Notes under the pieces: generated by a model
What the model saw: the letters and a program-made list of their open reading frames with translations, nothing else
What the model was told of the DNA's origin: nothing
Database searches by the model: none
Made by a program: the position numbers and the translations under genes
Assembly (NCBI GenBank): GCA_030425785.1
Contig: JAUHYJ010000093.1
Span: forward strand, 1 to 9,714
Length of the DNA: 9,714 bases
Direction of reading: 5' to 3'
Source of the DNA: Acidimicrobiia bacterium
GTDB taxonomy: Bacteria > Actinomycetota > Acidimicrobiia > Acidimicrobiales > Ilumatobacteraceae
Shown here: positions 1-6,185 of the stretch, piece by piece
Numbering within the stretch: the first letter of the stretch is position 1
Layout of the letters: every line of letters begins with the position of its first letter

Positions 1-1
1 C

Positions 2-166
2 CCCGGCGAGCCGTTCAACACCGAACACGTTCGCTGCAAGATCTTCGAGGGGCGCCACGACGCGATCGTCGCCTACCGCAACCGCTACCAGGAGATCGTC
101 GTGCCACGCATCGACGAGCTCCCGGTGTGGAACACCACCGAGACCTGGCAACCGCCGGCCACCTGA
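2..166 (+). CDS. C-terminal fragment of an unrecognised protein (5' end outside window)
   Basis: An open frame enters from the left edge and stops at TGA 164-166, giving 54 residues that end ...ELPVWNTTETWQPPAT. The fragment is charged and rich in Arg, Glu and Trp, with coding-like composition and no frame break. I see no family motif in it and do not assign a function. It lies on the same strand as the Rieske oxygenase that starts 65 nt downstream, so it may belong to the same catabolic unit. Its stop codon lies inside the first copy of the short repeat array that fills the spacer. The reading frame is fairly sure; identity is unknown. Confidence 0.6.
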   Translation, partial: PGEPFNTEHVRCKIFEGRHDAIVAYRNRYQEIVVPRIDELPVWNTTETWQPPAT

Positions 167-216
167 TCGAACCGACTGATCGAACCGAACTGAACTGACT
201 GAACCGACTGAACCGA
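163..216 (+). repeat. Short degenerate tandem repeat built on CTGA(A/TCGA)CCGA
   Basis: The spacer before the first Rieske gene is almost wholly made of related units: CTGATCGAACCGA (163-175), CTGATCGAACCGAA (176-189), CTGAA (190-194), CTGA (195-198), and two perfect CTGAACCGA copies (199-207, 208-216). It begins at the stop codon of the upstream fragment and runs into the ribosome binding site. It could be a slippage-generated microsatellite or a set of binding sites; nothing in the sequence decides between them. Confidence 0.75.
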
Positions 217-222
217 GGGGAG
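215..222 (+). promoter_or_regulatory. Ribosome binding site of the first Rieske oxygenase
   Basis: GAGGGGAG lies 9 nt before ATG 232, supporting that start over the adjacent ATG at 235. It directly abuts the tandem repeat array. Confidence 0.7.
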
Positions 223-231
223 TTCACCGAC

Positions 232-1506
232 ATGATGACGCAGGAACAGAACGACGAGCTGACCCGGGTGGGGCCGGGTACACCGATGGGCGAGGTGCTG
301 CGGCACTATTGGTACCCCGTGTGTTTCGAGCGCGAGCTCGACGAGTTCCCGGTCAAGAAGGTCCGGCTGCTGGGCGAGGACTTCGCGGCGTTCAAGACAC
401 CCGACGGTCAGTACGGCATCGTCGCCGAGAAGTGCCCGCACCGCGGTGCGTCGATGGTCTACGGCATCGTCGAAGAGGGCGGCCTCCGCTGCGGCTACCA
501 CGGCTGGAAGTTCGACCACGACGGCAACTGCACCGAGATCCTCGCGGAGCCCGACTCGTCGCCCCAGTTCCGCTCGAACGTCTGCACCAAGGCCGGCAAG
601 GCCCAGGCGCTCGGCGGGATGGTGTGGGCCTGGATCGGTGAGGGCGAGGCGCCCTATCTGCCCCGGTACGAGGCGTACGTGATGGAGGGCGTCCGCGACG
701 TCGGGCACTCGATGCTGCCGTGCAACTGGCTCCAGATCATGGAGAACGCCGTCGATCCGTACCACGTCGAGGCGCTGCACGGGAACTACTTCGCGTTCAT
801 CGCCGAGTGGAAGGGCTTCGAGATGCCCTCGGCGTTCAAGAACAAGCACGTCAAGGTCGGCTTCGACCCGTTCGAGCACGGCATCATCAAGCGGCGCCAG
901 CTCGTCGGCCAGACCGAGGAGGACGACGACTGGAAGATCGGTCATCCGCTCGTGTTCCCGTACAAGATGTGGGTCGGCGGCAACGGCGTGTTCCAGATGC
1001 AGATCCGTGTGCCGGTCGACGACACCCACACCTGGATGCTCTTCTACACGGTGCACGCGCCCGAGGGCGCCGAGCCGGTCGACCAGATGTACCCCGTCGA
1101 TTACGAGTACGAGTGGATCGACGACAAGGGCAACTTCATCGTCGACTACATCGAGGGCCAGGACATCATGGCCTGGGTCACCCAGGGCGAGATCGCCGAC
1201 CGCACCGTCGAGAACATCACCAAGAGCGACGTCGGCGTCATCGCCATGCGCCGGATGTACCGCGATCAGATCGAGGCGGTCCGCGAGGGACGTGACCCGA
1301 TCGCGGTCACCCGACACGAGCACGACGTCATCGAGCTGCCGCTCGAGCGGTTCAAGTTCGGGCGCGGCGCCGAGTTCGCCACCCAGTGGATCGACCGCGG
1401 CTCGATGAAGTACTCGCCGCAGGCGGACGATCTCAAGAAGCTGCACATCCAGGCGTGGGCGAACCGCGAGGGCGAGCCCGAGACGAAGATCGCCCCCGGT
1501 CAGTGA
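232..1506 (+). CDS. Rieske 2Fe-2S aromatic oxygenase, alpha subunit (LigXa/phthalate 4,5-dioxygenase-like)
   Basis: This 424-residue protein is the terminal component of a Rieske non-heme iron oxygenase, which uses O2 and electrons from a separate reductase to hydroxylate or O-demethylate a ring substrate. The N-terminal Rieske domain (about residues 25-135) has C68-P-H70 and C87-G-Y-H90 as cluster ligands. The catalytic domain has N172-x2-D175-x2-H178-x4-H183, giving the two iron His and the bridging Asp, with D311 in GQDIMAWVTQG as the likely third iron ligand. The segment after it (ADRT, then SD-x-G, then the C-terminal tail) resembles the LigXa/phthalate dioxygenase branch, so O-demethylation or dioxygenation of an aromatic acid is possible; the substrate is not readable. 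The next gene starts within its stop codon, implying cotranscription with meta-cleavage enzymes. No reductase or ferredoxin is adjacent. The ATG at 232 is favoured by GAGGGGAG. Confidence 0.93.
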   Translation: MMTQEQNDELTRVGPGTPMGEVLRHYWYPVCFERELDEFPVKKVRLLGEDFAAFKTPDGQYGIVAEKCPHRGASMVYGIVEEGGLRCGYHGWKFDHDGNCTEILAEPDSSPQFRSNVCTKAGKAQALGGMVWAWIGEGEAPYLPRYEAYVMEGVRDVGHSMLPCNWLQIMENAVDPYHVEALHGNYFAFIAEWKGFEMPSAFKNKHVKVGFDPFEHGIIKRRQLVGQTEEDDDWKIGHPLVFPYKMWVGGNGVFQMQIRVPVDDTHTWMLFYTVHAPEGAEPVDQMYPVDYEYEWIDDKGNFIVDYIEGQDIMAWVTQGEIADRTVENITKSDVGVIAMRRMYRDQIEAVREGRDPIAVTRHEHDVIELPLERFKFGRGAEFATQWIDRGSMKYSPQADDLKKLHIQAWANREGEPETKIAPGQ

Positions 1507-2279
1507 TCGATCATCGCTACTGGGCGCGCTACCTCCAGCGCGCCGTCGACGACCGCCGCGAGGTGCAGGGGATCGGCGCGCAGATCGGCGAGCTGTCGCT
1601 CCCCGACGCCTACGAGATCCAGGAGACGCTCGTCGCCGAGCGGATGTTCGCCGGCGATGCGTTGGCGGGCGCCAAGCTCGGGCTGACCTCGAAGGCCAAG
1701 CAGGAGCAGATGGGCGTCGACGAACCGGCCTACGGCTGGGTGCCGTCGTCGTCGGTCCTCGGCGCCGACGCCGAGGTCGAGCTGGCCGACCTGATCCACC
1801 CGCGTGCCGAGCCCGAGTTCGTGTTCGTGATGGGCGACGACCTGGCGTCGCCGAACTGCACCGCCGACCAGGTGCTCGACGCGACCGAACGTGTCGTCGG
1901 CGGGATCGAGATCATCGACTCGCGCTACGAGGCGTTCAAGTTCACGCTGCCGGACGTGATCGCCGACAACACCTCGGCGGCTCGGGCCCTGATCGGCGAG
2001 TCGGGCGTCGCACCGCGCGACGTCGACCTCACCCAGGTCGAGTGCACGTTCACGGTCGACGGCGAGCTCACGGGCACGGCAACCGGGGCCGCGCTGCTCG
2101 GCGACCCCGCCGAGTGCGTCGCGATGCTGGTCCGCCACCTCGCCCGCAAGGACCGCGGCCTGCTGGCGGGCTGGATCGTGCTCGCCGGTGCACCGCTCGG
2201 TGCCGAACCGCTGGCGCCGGGTGCGGTCGCCACGGCCGGCTACAGCCACTTCGGCGACGTGACCGTCCGAGCCGTCTGA
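1503..2279 (+). CDS. dmpH: 4-oxalocrotonate (2-oxo-3-hexenedioate) decarboxylase, XylI/DmpH-like
   Basis: This 258-residue member of the hydratase/decarboxylase branch of the fumarylacetoacetate hydrolase fold should decarboxylate 2-oxo-3-hexenedioate to 2-hydroxypenta-2,4-dienoate using Mg2+. Visible hallmarks are K58 in AKLGLTS, probable metal ligands E103 and E105 in HPRAEPEF and E136 in EIIDSR, then DSRYEAFKF and ADNTS. The DSRY-x2-FKF...ADN pattern matches XylI-type decarboxylases as I recall them, while the paralogue at 2547 carries the hydratase version. I chose GTG 1503, which overlaps the oxygenase stop as GTGA. The frame stays open upstream to an ATG at 1386, but those 39 residues lie inside the oxygenase gene and look like an out-of-frame shadow. 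No clear Shine-Dalgarno sequence is present, so translational coupling is likely. In known pathways this enzyme forms a complex with the hydratase, also encoded here. Confidence 0.87.
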   Translation: MIDHRYWARYLQRAVDDRREVQGIGAQIGELSLPDAYEIQETLVAERMFAGDALAGAKLGLTSKAKQEQMGVDEPAYGWVPSSSVLGADAEVELADLIHPRAEPEFVFVMGDDLASPNCTADQVLDATERVVGGIEIIDSRYEAFKFTLPDVIADNTSAARALIGESGVAPRDVDLTQVECTFTVDGELTGTATGAALLGDPAECVAMLVRHLARKDRGLLAGWIVLAGAPLGAEPLAPGAVATAGYSHFGDVTVRAV

Positions 2280-2316
2280 ACCTGTCAGCGGGGGTCAGGC
2301 ACAAGTCGCAAGGTTG

Positions 2317-2322
2317 AAGGAG
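2317..2322 (+). promoter_or_regulatory. Ribosome binding site of the tautomerase gene
   Basis: AAGGAG lies 6 nt before ATG 2329. It fixes the start at Met-Pro, against a TTG candidate at 2314 that would bury the catalytic Pro1. Confidence 0.85.
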
Positions 2323-2328
2323 ACAGAC

Positions 2329-2550
2329 ATGCCACTGGTGAACGTGACGATGGCGCGCGGGCGCAGCGTCGAGGACAAGGCGGCGATGTTGCATGCGATC
2401 GCCGACGCGATCCACACCTCGATCGGCGCACCGCGCGACTCGATCCGGGTGTGGGTGACCGAGGTCGAGAACACCGACTTCCTCGCCGGGACCGAGATCC
2501 TGGCCGACAAACAAGCCCGCCTCGCGCGTGAACGGGGGGACGAGGCATGA
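2329..2550 (+). CDS. dmpI: 4-oxalocrotonate tautomerase (2-hydroxymuconate tautomerase)
   Basis: This 73-residue tautomerase should interconvert 2-hydroxymuconate and 2-oxo-3-hexenedioate, feeding the decarboxylase encoded just before it. After removal of Met the protein begins with Pro1, the catalytic base of the family. Numbered from that Pro, Gly10-Arg11, Arg39 in DSIRVWVTE and Phe50 fall exactly at the positions known in the classic 62-residue 4-oxalocrotonate tautomerase, with no gap needed. The protein is longer by a charged C-terminal tail (about residues 60-72, ending ARERGDEA). Family members act as hexamers of this small beta-alpha-beta unit in the cytoplasm. The AAGGAG site supports ATG 2329. 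The stop overlaps the next start as ATGA, and 49 nt separate the gene from the decarboxylase stop, so it is the one gene of the trio with its own good ribosome binding site upstream in a true spacer. Confidence 0.93.
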   Translation: MPLVNVTMARGRSVEDKAAMLHAIADAIHTSIGAPRDSIRVWVTEVENTDFLAGTEILADKQARLARERGDEA

Positions 2551-3344
2551 GCGTCGACCAGCAGCTGATCCGTCAGGCCGCCGACGCACTCTGGGAGGCC
2601 GACCGGACCTGCACGCCGATCGCCCCGATCCGCGAGCTGCTCGGCACCTCGACCGATCTCGACGTCGGGTACGCCGTCCAGGAGATCAATGCGCAACGGT
2701 CGCTCGATCTCGGGCGCAAGGTGAGCGGCCGCAAGATCGGCGTGACGTCGAAGGCGGTGCAGCAGCAGATCGGCGTCGACCAGCCGGACTACGGCACCCT
2801 CTACGTCGACACCGAGTACGGCGACGGCGTCGAGATCCCGGCGAGTCGCCTGATCCAGCCGCGGGCCGAAGGCGAGGTCGCGCTGGTCGTCGGTCGCGAG
2901 CTCGATCACGCGCCGCACAGCTTCGGGCAGGTGATGCGGGCGATCGAGTACGCGCTCCCGTCGATCGAGGTCGTCGACTCCCGCATCGAGAACTGGCAGA
3001 TCTCGATCGTCGACACCATCGGCGACAACGCCTCGTGTGGCGTCTACGTGCTCGGATCGCGCCCGGTGCCGTTGAGCGCGTTCGACATCCGGACGGTGCC
3101 GATGGCGATGTCCGTCAACGGCGCGGTCGCGTCGGAGGGGACGGGCGCCGCCTGCCTCGGCAACCCACTGCACGCCGCCACCTGGTTGGCCGACGTGCTG
3201 TGCGAGCGCGGCATCCCGCTGCAGCCGGGCGACGTGCTGATGACGGGCGCCCTCGGCCCCATGAAGGACCTCGCCACCGGTGACGAGGTCGACCTCGACT
3301 TCGGCCCGCTCGGCCGGGTCACCACCAAGCTCGTCGACGAGTGA
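2547..3344 (+). CDS. dmpE: 2-keto-4-pentenoate hydratase (vinylpyruvate hydratase), XylJ/DmpE/MhpD-like
   Basis: This 265-residue enzyme should add water to 2-hydroxypenta-2,4-dienoate to give 4-hydroxy-2-oxovalerate, the step after the decarboxylase. Hallmarks are GRKIGVTSKAVQ (K63), IQPRAEGE with probable metal ligands E108 and E110, E141 in EVVDSRI, then ENW, GDNASCG and the Gly-rich C-terminal half. GKKIGVTSKAVQ, QPRAEGE and VDSRIxxW are typical of XylJ-type hydratases, which separates it from its paralogue at 1503. Spacing from the second to third metal-ligand Glu is 31 residues in both paralogues. Its ATG overlaps the tautomerase stop (ATGA, 2547-2550), with a GGGGGGA stretch 6 nt upstream. 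It is the last gene of the unit; a GC hairpin follows 5 nt after its stop. The aldolase and acetaldehyde dehydrogenase that normally follow are not in the window. Confidence 0.9.
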   Translation: MSVDQQLIRQAADALWEADRTCTPIAPIRELLGTSTDLDVGYAVQEINAQRSLDLGRKVSGRKIGVTSKAVQQQIGVDQPDYGTLYVDTEYGDGVEIPASRLIQPRAEGEVALVVGRELDHAPHSFGQVMRAIEYALPSIEVVDSRIENWQISIVDTIGDNASCGVYVLGSRPVPLSAFDIRTVPMAMSVNGAVASEGTGAACLGNPLHAATWLADVLCERGIPLQPGDVLMTGALGPMKDLATGDEVDLDFGPLGRVTTKLVDE

Positions 3345-3348
3345 CCCT

Positions 3349-3366
3349 CGGCGGCCACGGCCGCCG
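3349..3366. terminator. GC-rich hairpin between convergent genes, probable bidirectional terminator
   Basis: CGGCGGCC-AC-GGCCGCCG is a perfect inverted repeat with 8-bp arms (7 bp with a realistic 4-nt loop). It starts 5 nt after the hydratase stop and 38 nt from the convergent zinc-ribbon stop. No U-tract follows beyond TT, which is common in GC-rich actinobacteria. Termination is inferred from placement. Confidence 0.6.
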
Positions 3367-3404
3367 TTGCGCACCGCGACCCGACTGTGGACGTCGGCGC
3401 TACG

Positions 3405-3887
3405 TCAGAGCAGCGCGAGCATGGCATTGATCGCCGCGGCCGGCAGGCCGAGTGCGACTCCCAGTTCGACGAGCGCTGCCTGCTGCACCGGGTGCAGTTC
3501 GTCGCCGACCGAGCGGGCGATCTCGTCGAGCAGGCGAAGCTTCCCGGGAGCCGTCAGCTCGTCGGCGAGCCGGCGGCACGAGGCGATCGCCAGGAGCGAG
3601 CAGCCGTGCACGCCGTCGGCCGACCGCAGCGCCACGTTGCCGCGATGGACGGCGTCGGAGCGCCATTGTTCGAGGCGGGCCTGCGTCGGCACCGCGAGGA
3701 CGCCGACCGAGTGCTCGTGGTGGCACACGCCACACTCGACGAACGTGACGCCGTCGTCGCCGTCGACGTGCACACCACCGCGCTCGACGCCGCAGTGCGG
3801 GCAGACGAACTCGACGAAGCGGAACAGCGTGGTCGTGCGGGCGACCGGTGCGTCGAGTTCGTCGGTGAGGGTCATGGCTGCGCTCAT
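3405..3887 (-). CDS. Zinc-ribbon protein with TerB-like helical C-terminal domain
   Basis: A 160-residue protein begins at ATG 3887-3885. Residues 22-56 form a likely zinc ribbon with C29-P-H-C32 and C52-G-V-C55 on short beta-hairpin-like segments. The C-terminal 70 residues are predicted helical; the pattern LLDEIARSVGDELHP, then ALVELGVALGL, resembles TerB/tellurite-resistance-like domains, though this is pattern reading only. Partner and function are unknown; there is no catalytic motif, signal peptide or membrane segment. The start is set by AAAGGA nine bases upstream (complement of 3897-3902); the same frame is open up to 4052, but that extension has no ribosome binding site and poor composition. 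It is convergent with the hydratase gene and lies 190 nt downstream of the dehydrogenase on the same strand, with its own probable promoter region, so it may not belong to the catabolic pathway. Confidence 0.75.
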   Translation of the reverse strand: MSAAMTLTDELDAPVARTTTLFRFVEFVCPHCGVERGGVHVDGDDGVTFVECGVCHHEHSVGVLAVPTQARLEQWRSDAVHRGNVALRSADGVHGCSLLAIASCRRLADELTAPGKLRLLDEIARSVGDELHPVQQAALVELGVALGLPAAAINAMLALL

Positions 3888-3896
3888 CGGTGGGGG

Positions 3897-3902
3897 TCCT
3901 TT
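3897..3902 (-). promoter_or_regulatory. Ribosome binding site of the zinc-ribbon gene
   Basis: On the minus strand AAAGGA (preceded by AG) lies 9 nt before ATG 3887-3885. It decides this start over an upstream in-frame ATG at 4052. Confidence 0.7.
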
Positions 3903-3983
3903 CTGGTGCCTCCGTCGTGCACTGCGATGATCGACCACCGACGTGACCCAGTCGAGCACTCCTGAATGAGCCTTGAGGATGGA

Positions 3984-4013
3984 TGTCAAGACCGCGTCGA
4001 GAACATTGTGTTC
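3984..4013 (-). promoter_or_regulatory. Possible promoter/operator: dyad GAACA-TTG-TGTTC plus TTGACA
   Basis: In the 190-nt spacer upstream of the zinc-ribbon gene there is a perfect 5-bp dyad GAACA-TTG-TGTTC (4001-4013). On the minus strand a perfect TTGACA (3989-3984) follows it 11 nt later. No good -10 lies 16-18 nt further on (TTCAGG at 17), so promoter function is weakly supported. Another GAACA half-site is at 4026-4030. The dyad would sit upstream of the -35, as an activator site might. Confidence 0.3.
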
Positions 4014-4052
4014 AGGTCGAAGTTTGAACATGTCGAGACGATCCGGAGACAA

Positions 4053-4066
4053 CGGCCTGAGGGCCG
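4053..4066 (-). terminator. Possible terminator hairpin after the MDR dehydrogenase
   Basis: Just past the dehydrogenase stop on the minus strand, CGGCC-CTCA-GGCCG forms a 5-bp stem with a 4-nt loop, followed by TTGT. It is short, and termination is inferred from position only. Confidence 0.35.
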
Positions 4067-4077
4067 AGGGCGCTGCC

Positions 4078-5067
4078 TCACCCCGTGATCTCGACGTTCT
4101 CGACCATCAGCACGGTCTTGCCGGCCGTGCGGCCCGCGGCGACGTCGTCGAGCCGGTCGACGGCCTCGCCCAGCGGCGCGACCACCGTCACGCACGGATC
4201 GAGACGGCCCGCCCGATACAGGGTCACGATCTCGTCGGTGGCTTGCCGGACGAGCGACGGGTGGCGCAGTGCGGTCGGCGTCCAGTACATCCCGTGCACC
4301 GACAGGCAGCGCACGAGCGCCTGGTTCGTCGGCACGGCCGGGACCTCGCCCGACGCGAACCCGACGACGACGTAGCGACCGTCGGCTCGCAGCAGGCGCC
4401 ACGACCCGTCGAACACCGGCCCGCCGACGGGGTCGACGACGACGTCGACGCCGCCGAACCGCTCGCGCACGGCCGTGTGCCAGTCGGCGCGTCGGTTGTC
4501 GATCGCGAGGTCGGCGCCGAGGACGTCGACGCGTTCGAGCTTGCCGGCTGAAGCGGTGCCCACCACGGTGCACCCCGCGGCCGTCGCCAACTGTACGGCC
4601 ATCGACCCGACCCCACCGGCGGCGGCGTGGACGAGGACGACGTCGTCCGCCGTCACACGCGCGGCGTGGTGGAGTGCGAACCAGGCGGTCTGCGCATTCG
4701 TGAACAGCCCGATCGCCGCGGCCCAGTCGACGTCGTCGGGCAGGCGCGCGAGATGGCGCGCGTCGGCGGCGCAACGCTCGGCCCACGACCCGTGTTGCGG
4801 CGACGCGACACCGACGACGCGGTCGCCGACCGAGAGCGATCGCGAGTTCGATGCCACGACGACCCCCGCCGCCTCGAAGCCGGGAACGAACGGATGGCTC
4901 GGCCGGAGCTGGTACCGGCCGTCGATCATCAGGCGATCGGCGAAGTTCGCCGCCGCGGCGCGGACCTCGACGATCGTGTGGTGGGCGTCGTCCGGGTCGA
5001 GCGTCGGCGGGTCGAGGTCGTCGGCGAGCTCGACGACGCCGCGAGTGACGACCCGCCAGCCGCGCAT
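4078..5067 (-). CDS. Zinc-independent MDR oxidoreductase, NADPH:quinone oxidoreductase-like
   Basis: This 329-residue medium-chain dehydrogenase/reductase probably reduces a quinone, enone or enoyl-type substrate with NADPH. The N-terminal GroES-like domain (about 1-125) contains AAAANFADRLMIDGRY and PGFEAAGVV. The Rossmann domain (about 126-265) has HAAAGGVGSMAVQLA at 147-161 as nucleotide-binding loop and VDPVGG at 211-216. The Cys cluster and GHE motif of zinc alcohol dehydrogenases are absent, matching the quinone-oxidoreductase branch, whose usual length is about 320-335. ATG 5067-5065 shares one base with the stop of the Rieske oxygenase upstream (TGATG), so the two are surely cotranscribed and probably translationally coupled. 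It might act on the oxygenase product. It is not a canonical Rieske reductase, because it has no flavin or 2Fe-2S ferredoxin domain. Confidence 0.85.
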   Translation of the reverse strand: MRGWRVVTRGVVELADDLDPPTLDPDDAHHTIVEVRAAAANFADRLMIDGRYQLRPSHPFVPGFEAAGVVVASNSRSLSVGDRVVGVASPQHGSWAERCAADARHLARLPDDVDWAAAIGLFTNAQTAWFALHHAARVTADDVVLVHAAAGGVGSMAVQLATAAGCTVVGTASAGKLERVDVLGADLAIDNRRADWHTAVRERFGGVDVVVDPVGGPVFDGSWRLLRADGRYVVVGFASGEVPAVPTNQALVRCLSVHGMYWTPTALRHPSLVRQATDEIVTLYRAGRLDPCVTVVAPLGEAVDRLDDVAAGRTAGKTVLMVENVEITG

Positions 5068-6185
5068 CAGGCCAGCAGGCGGTCGATCGACCGGTGGAAG
5101 TGCTGCAGCGCCGGCTCGTTGCGCCCGAACACGACATGCTCCTGGGCGCGCGTGTGGGCCCCGCGTTGGATGCCGGCTGCAGTGGTGAAGTCCTCGGCGT
5201 CGGTGACATCGACGAGCAGGTCGAAGTTCTTCCGCCAGTAGTGGTCGTCGTGGCCGTCGTCGGTCGGCACGTAGAGCGACACGTCGAGATGGGCCTCGTC
5301 GGGCGACGAGCCGGGCCGCGATTGGTACAGCTGGATGTGGTCCTGCTGGTGGATCAGCACCGTGTTGGGAACGACGAACCACAGGACGGTGGCGTGGGGG
5401 AGCAGCCGCCGATCGTCGGGCGCCATGTCGTCGAGTTCGGCGATCGATCGGCGCGTCGCGATCATCCGGCCGTGCGGGCCGAAGTCGTCGAACAATGCGA
5501 AGTCGTCGTGGATGAGCGGCGCCAGGGTCGTGCGATGCAGCGTGGTGAGGTGGTACGCCTCGCAGAACGTGTCGACGGCGAGCTTCCAGTTGATCGGTCG
5601 GGTGAACGTGCGGGTGCCGAACCAGCGGAGACGGTCGAGACCGAGCGGCCCGAGCTCTCGTTCCGCGCCGTGGAGCGGCTGGTCGGGCAGCGTGCCGTCG
5701 GGGTCGCCACACGTCCAGATGATGCCGTCGCGCTCGAGCACCGGCAGCCGGGTGAGACCCACCAACTCGCCGTCGAAGTGCTCGCCCCGTCGTCGCGACA
5801 TCCCGGCGCCGTCGAGCCCGTACACCCAGCCGTGATAGGGGCAGGTGAGGCGCGCCGCCGAACCGCACCCCTGGGCGACCTCAGCTCCTCGGTGCCGGCA
5901 GACGTTGAGCATCGCGTGCACCGACCCGTCGTCGTCACGGGTGACGACGACCGGCTGGTCGCCGACCATCACCGTCGCGAACGACCGTGGCGTCGGGACG
6001 AGGCCGGACAGACCGACGACGGCCGGCGCCGTGGCGATGACCTGTCGTTCGCGGGCGAACCGTTCGACGTCGGTGTAGTCGCTCACGGGGACGTGCATCA
6101 CCGAGGGCGCGGTGTCCGTACCGCGGCCGGCGGCGCGGTGGTGCTCGATGCGTTCGATGAGGGCGTGTTGGGTGATGAGATCCAT
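5067..6185 (-). CDS. Second Rieske 2Fe-2S ring-hydroxylating oxygenase, alpha-type subunit
   Basis: A 372-residue Rieske non-heme iron oxygenase, clearly of a different branch from the one at 232. The Rieske domain (about 55-160) has C96-R-H98-R-G and C115-P-Y-H118-G-W. The catalytic domain carries the classical NWKLAVDTFCEAYH signature: bridging D205, E209, and iron ligands H212 and H217; D332 in AEDFTTAAGIQRG is the likely third ligand. This looks like the broad phenylpropionate/choline-monooxygenase-like group; the substrate is unknown. ATG 6185 is chosen because MDLITQHALIERIE reads as a normal N-terminus. The frame is open much further upstream (to 6551) but into the divergent gene. The start has no convincing Shine-Dalgarno sequence; GGGAGG (about 6256-6261) is too far away, so the start is less certain than the gene. 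It is coupled to the MDR oxidoreductase downstream. No beta subunit, ferredoxin or reductase is nearby. Confidence 0.9.
   Translation of the reverse strand: MDLITQHALIERIEHHRAAGRGTDTAPSVMHVPVSDYTDVERFARERQVIATAPAVVGLSGLVPTPRSFATVMVGDQPVVVTRDDDGSVHAMLNVCRHRGAEVAQGCGSAARLTCPYHGWVYGLDGAGMSRRRGEHFDGELVGLTRLPVLERDGIIWTCGDPDGTLPDQPLHGAERELGPLGLDRLRWFGTRTFTRPINWKLAVDTFCEAYHLTTLHRTTLAPLIHDDFALFDDFGPHGRMIATRRSIAELDDMAPDDRRLLPHATVLWFVVPNTVLIHQQDHIQLYQSRPGSSPDEAHLDVSLYVPTDDGHDDHYWRKNFDLLVDVTDAEDFTTAAGIQRGAHTRAQEHVVFGRNEPALQHFHRSIDRLLA

Noticed and set aside
85..1446. Long minus-strand open frame (453 residues) opposite the first Rieske gene
   Set aside because: It is antisense to a gene with all catalytic motifs intact; its composition (Val/Asp/Leu/Arg runs) is the usual reverse-strand shadow of GAC/CTC/GTC-rich coding DNA.
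1386..1502. Longer N-terminus for the decarboxylase from ATG 1386
   Set aside because: It would overlap the oxygenase by 121 nt and add 39 residues unlike the family; the GTG at 1503 gives the normal length of 258.
2279..2315. Inverted pair AACCT/AGGTT around the tautomerase spacer as a riboswitch or attenuator
   Set aside because: Only 5-bp arms with a loop of about 27 nt and no recognised aptamer; too weak.
4001..4013. SOS/LexA box reading of the GAACA-TTG-TGTTC dyad
   Set aside because: Half-site spacing is one base too long for the Gram-positive LexA consensus and the neighbouring gene is not a repair gene.
3888..4052. Longer form of the zinc-ribbon protein from ATG 4052
   Set aside because: No ribosome binding site there, and the added 55 residues are unlike a protein core, whereas ATG 3887 has AAAGGA nine bases away.
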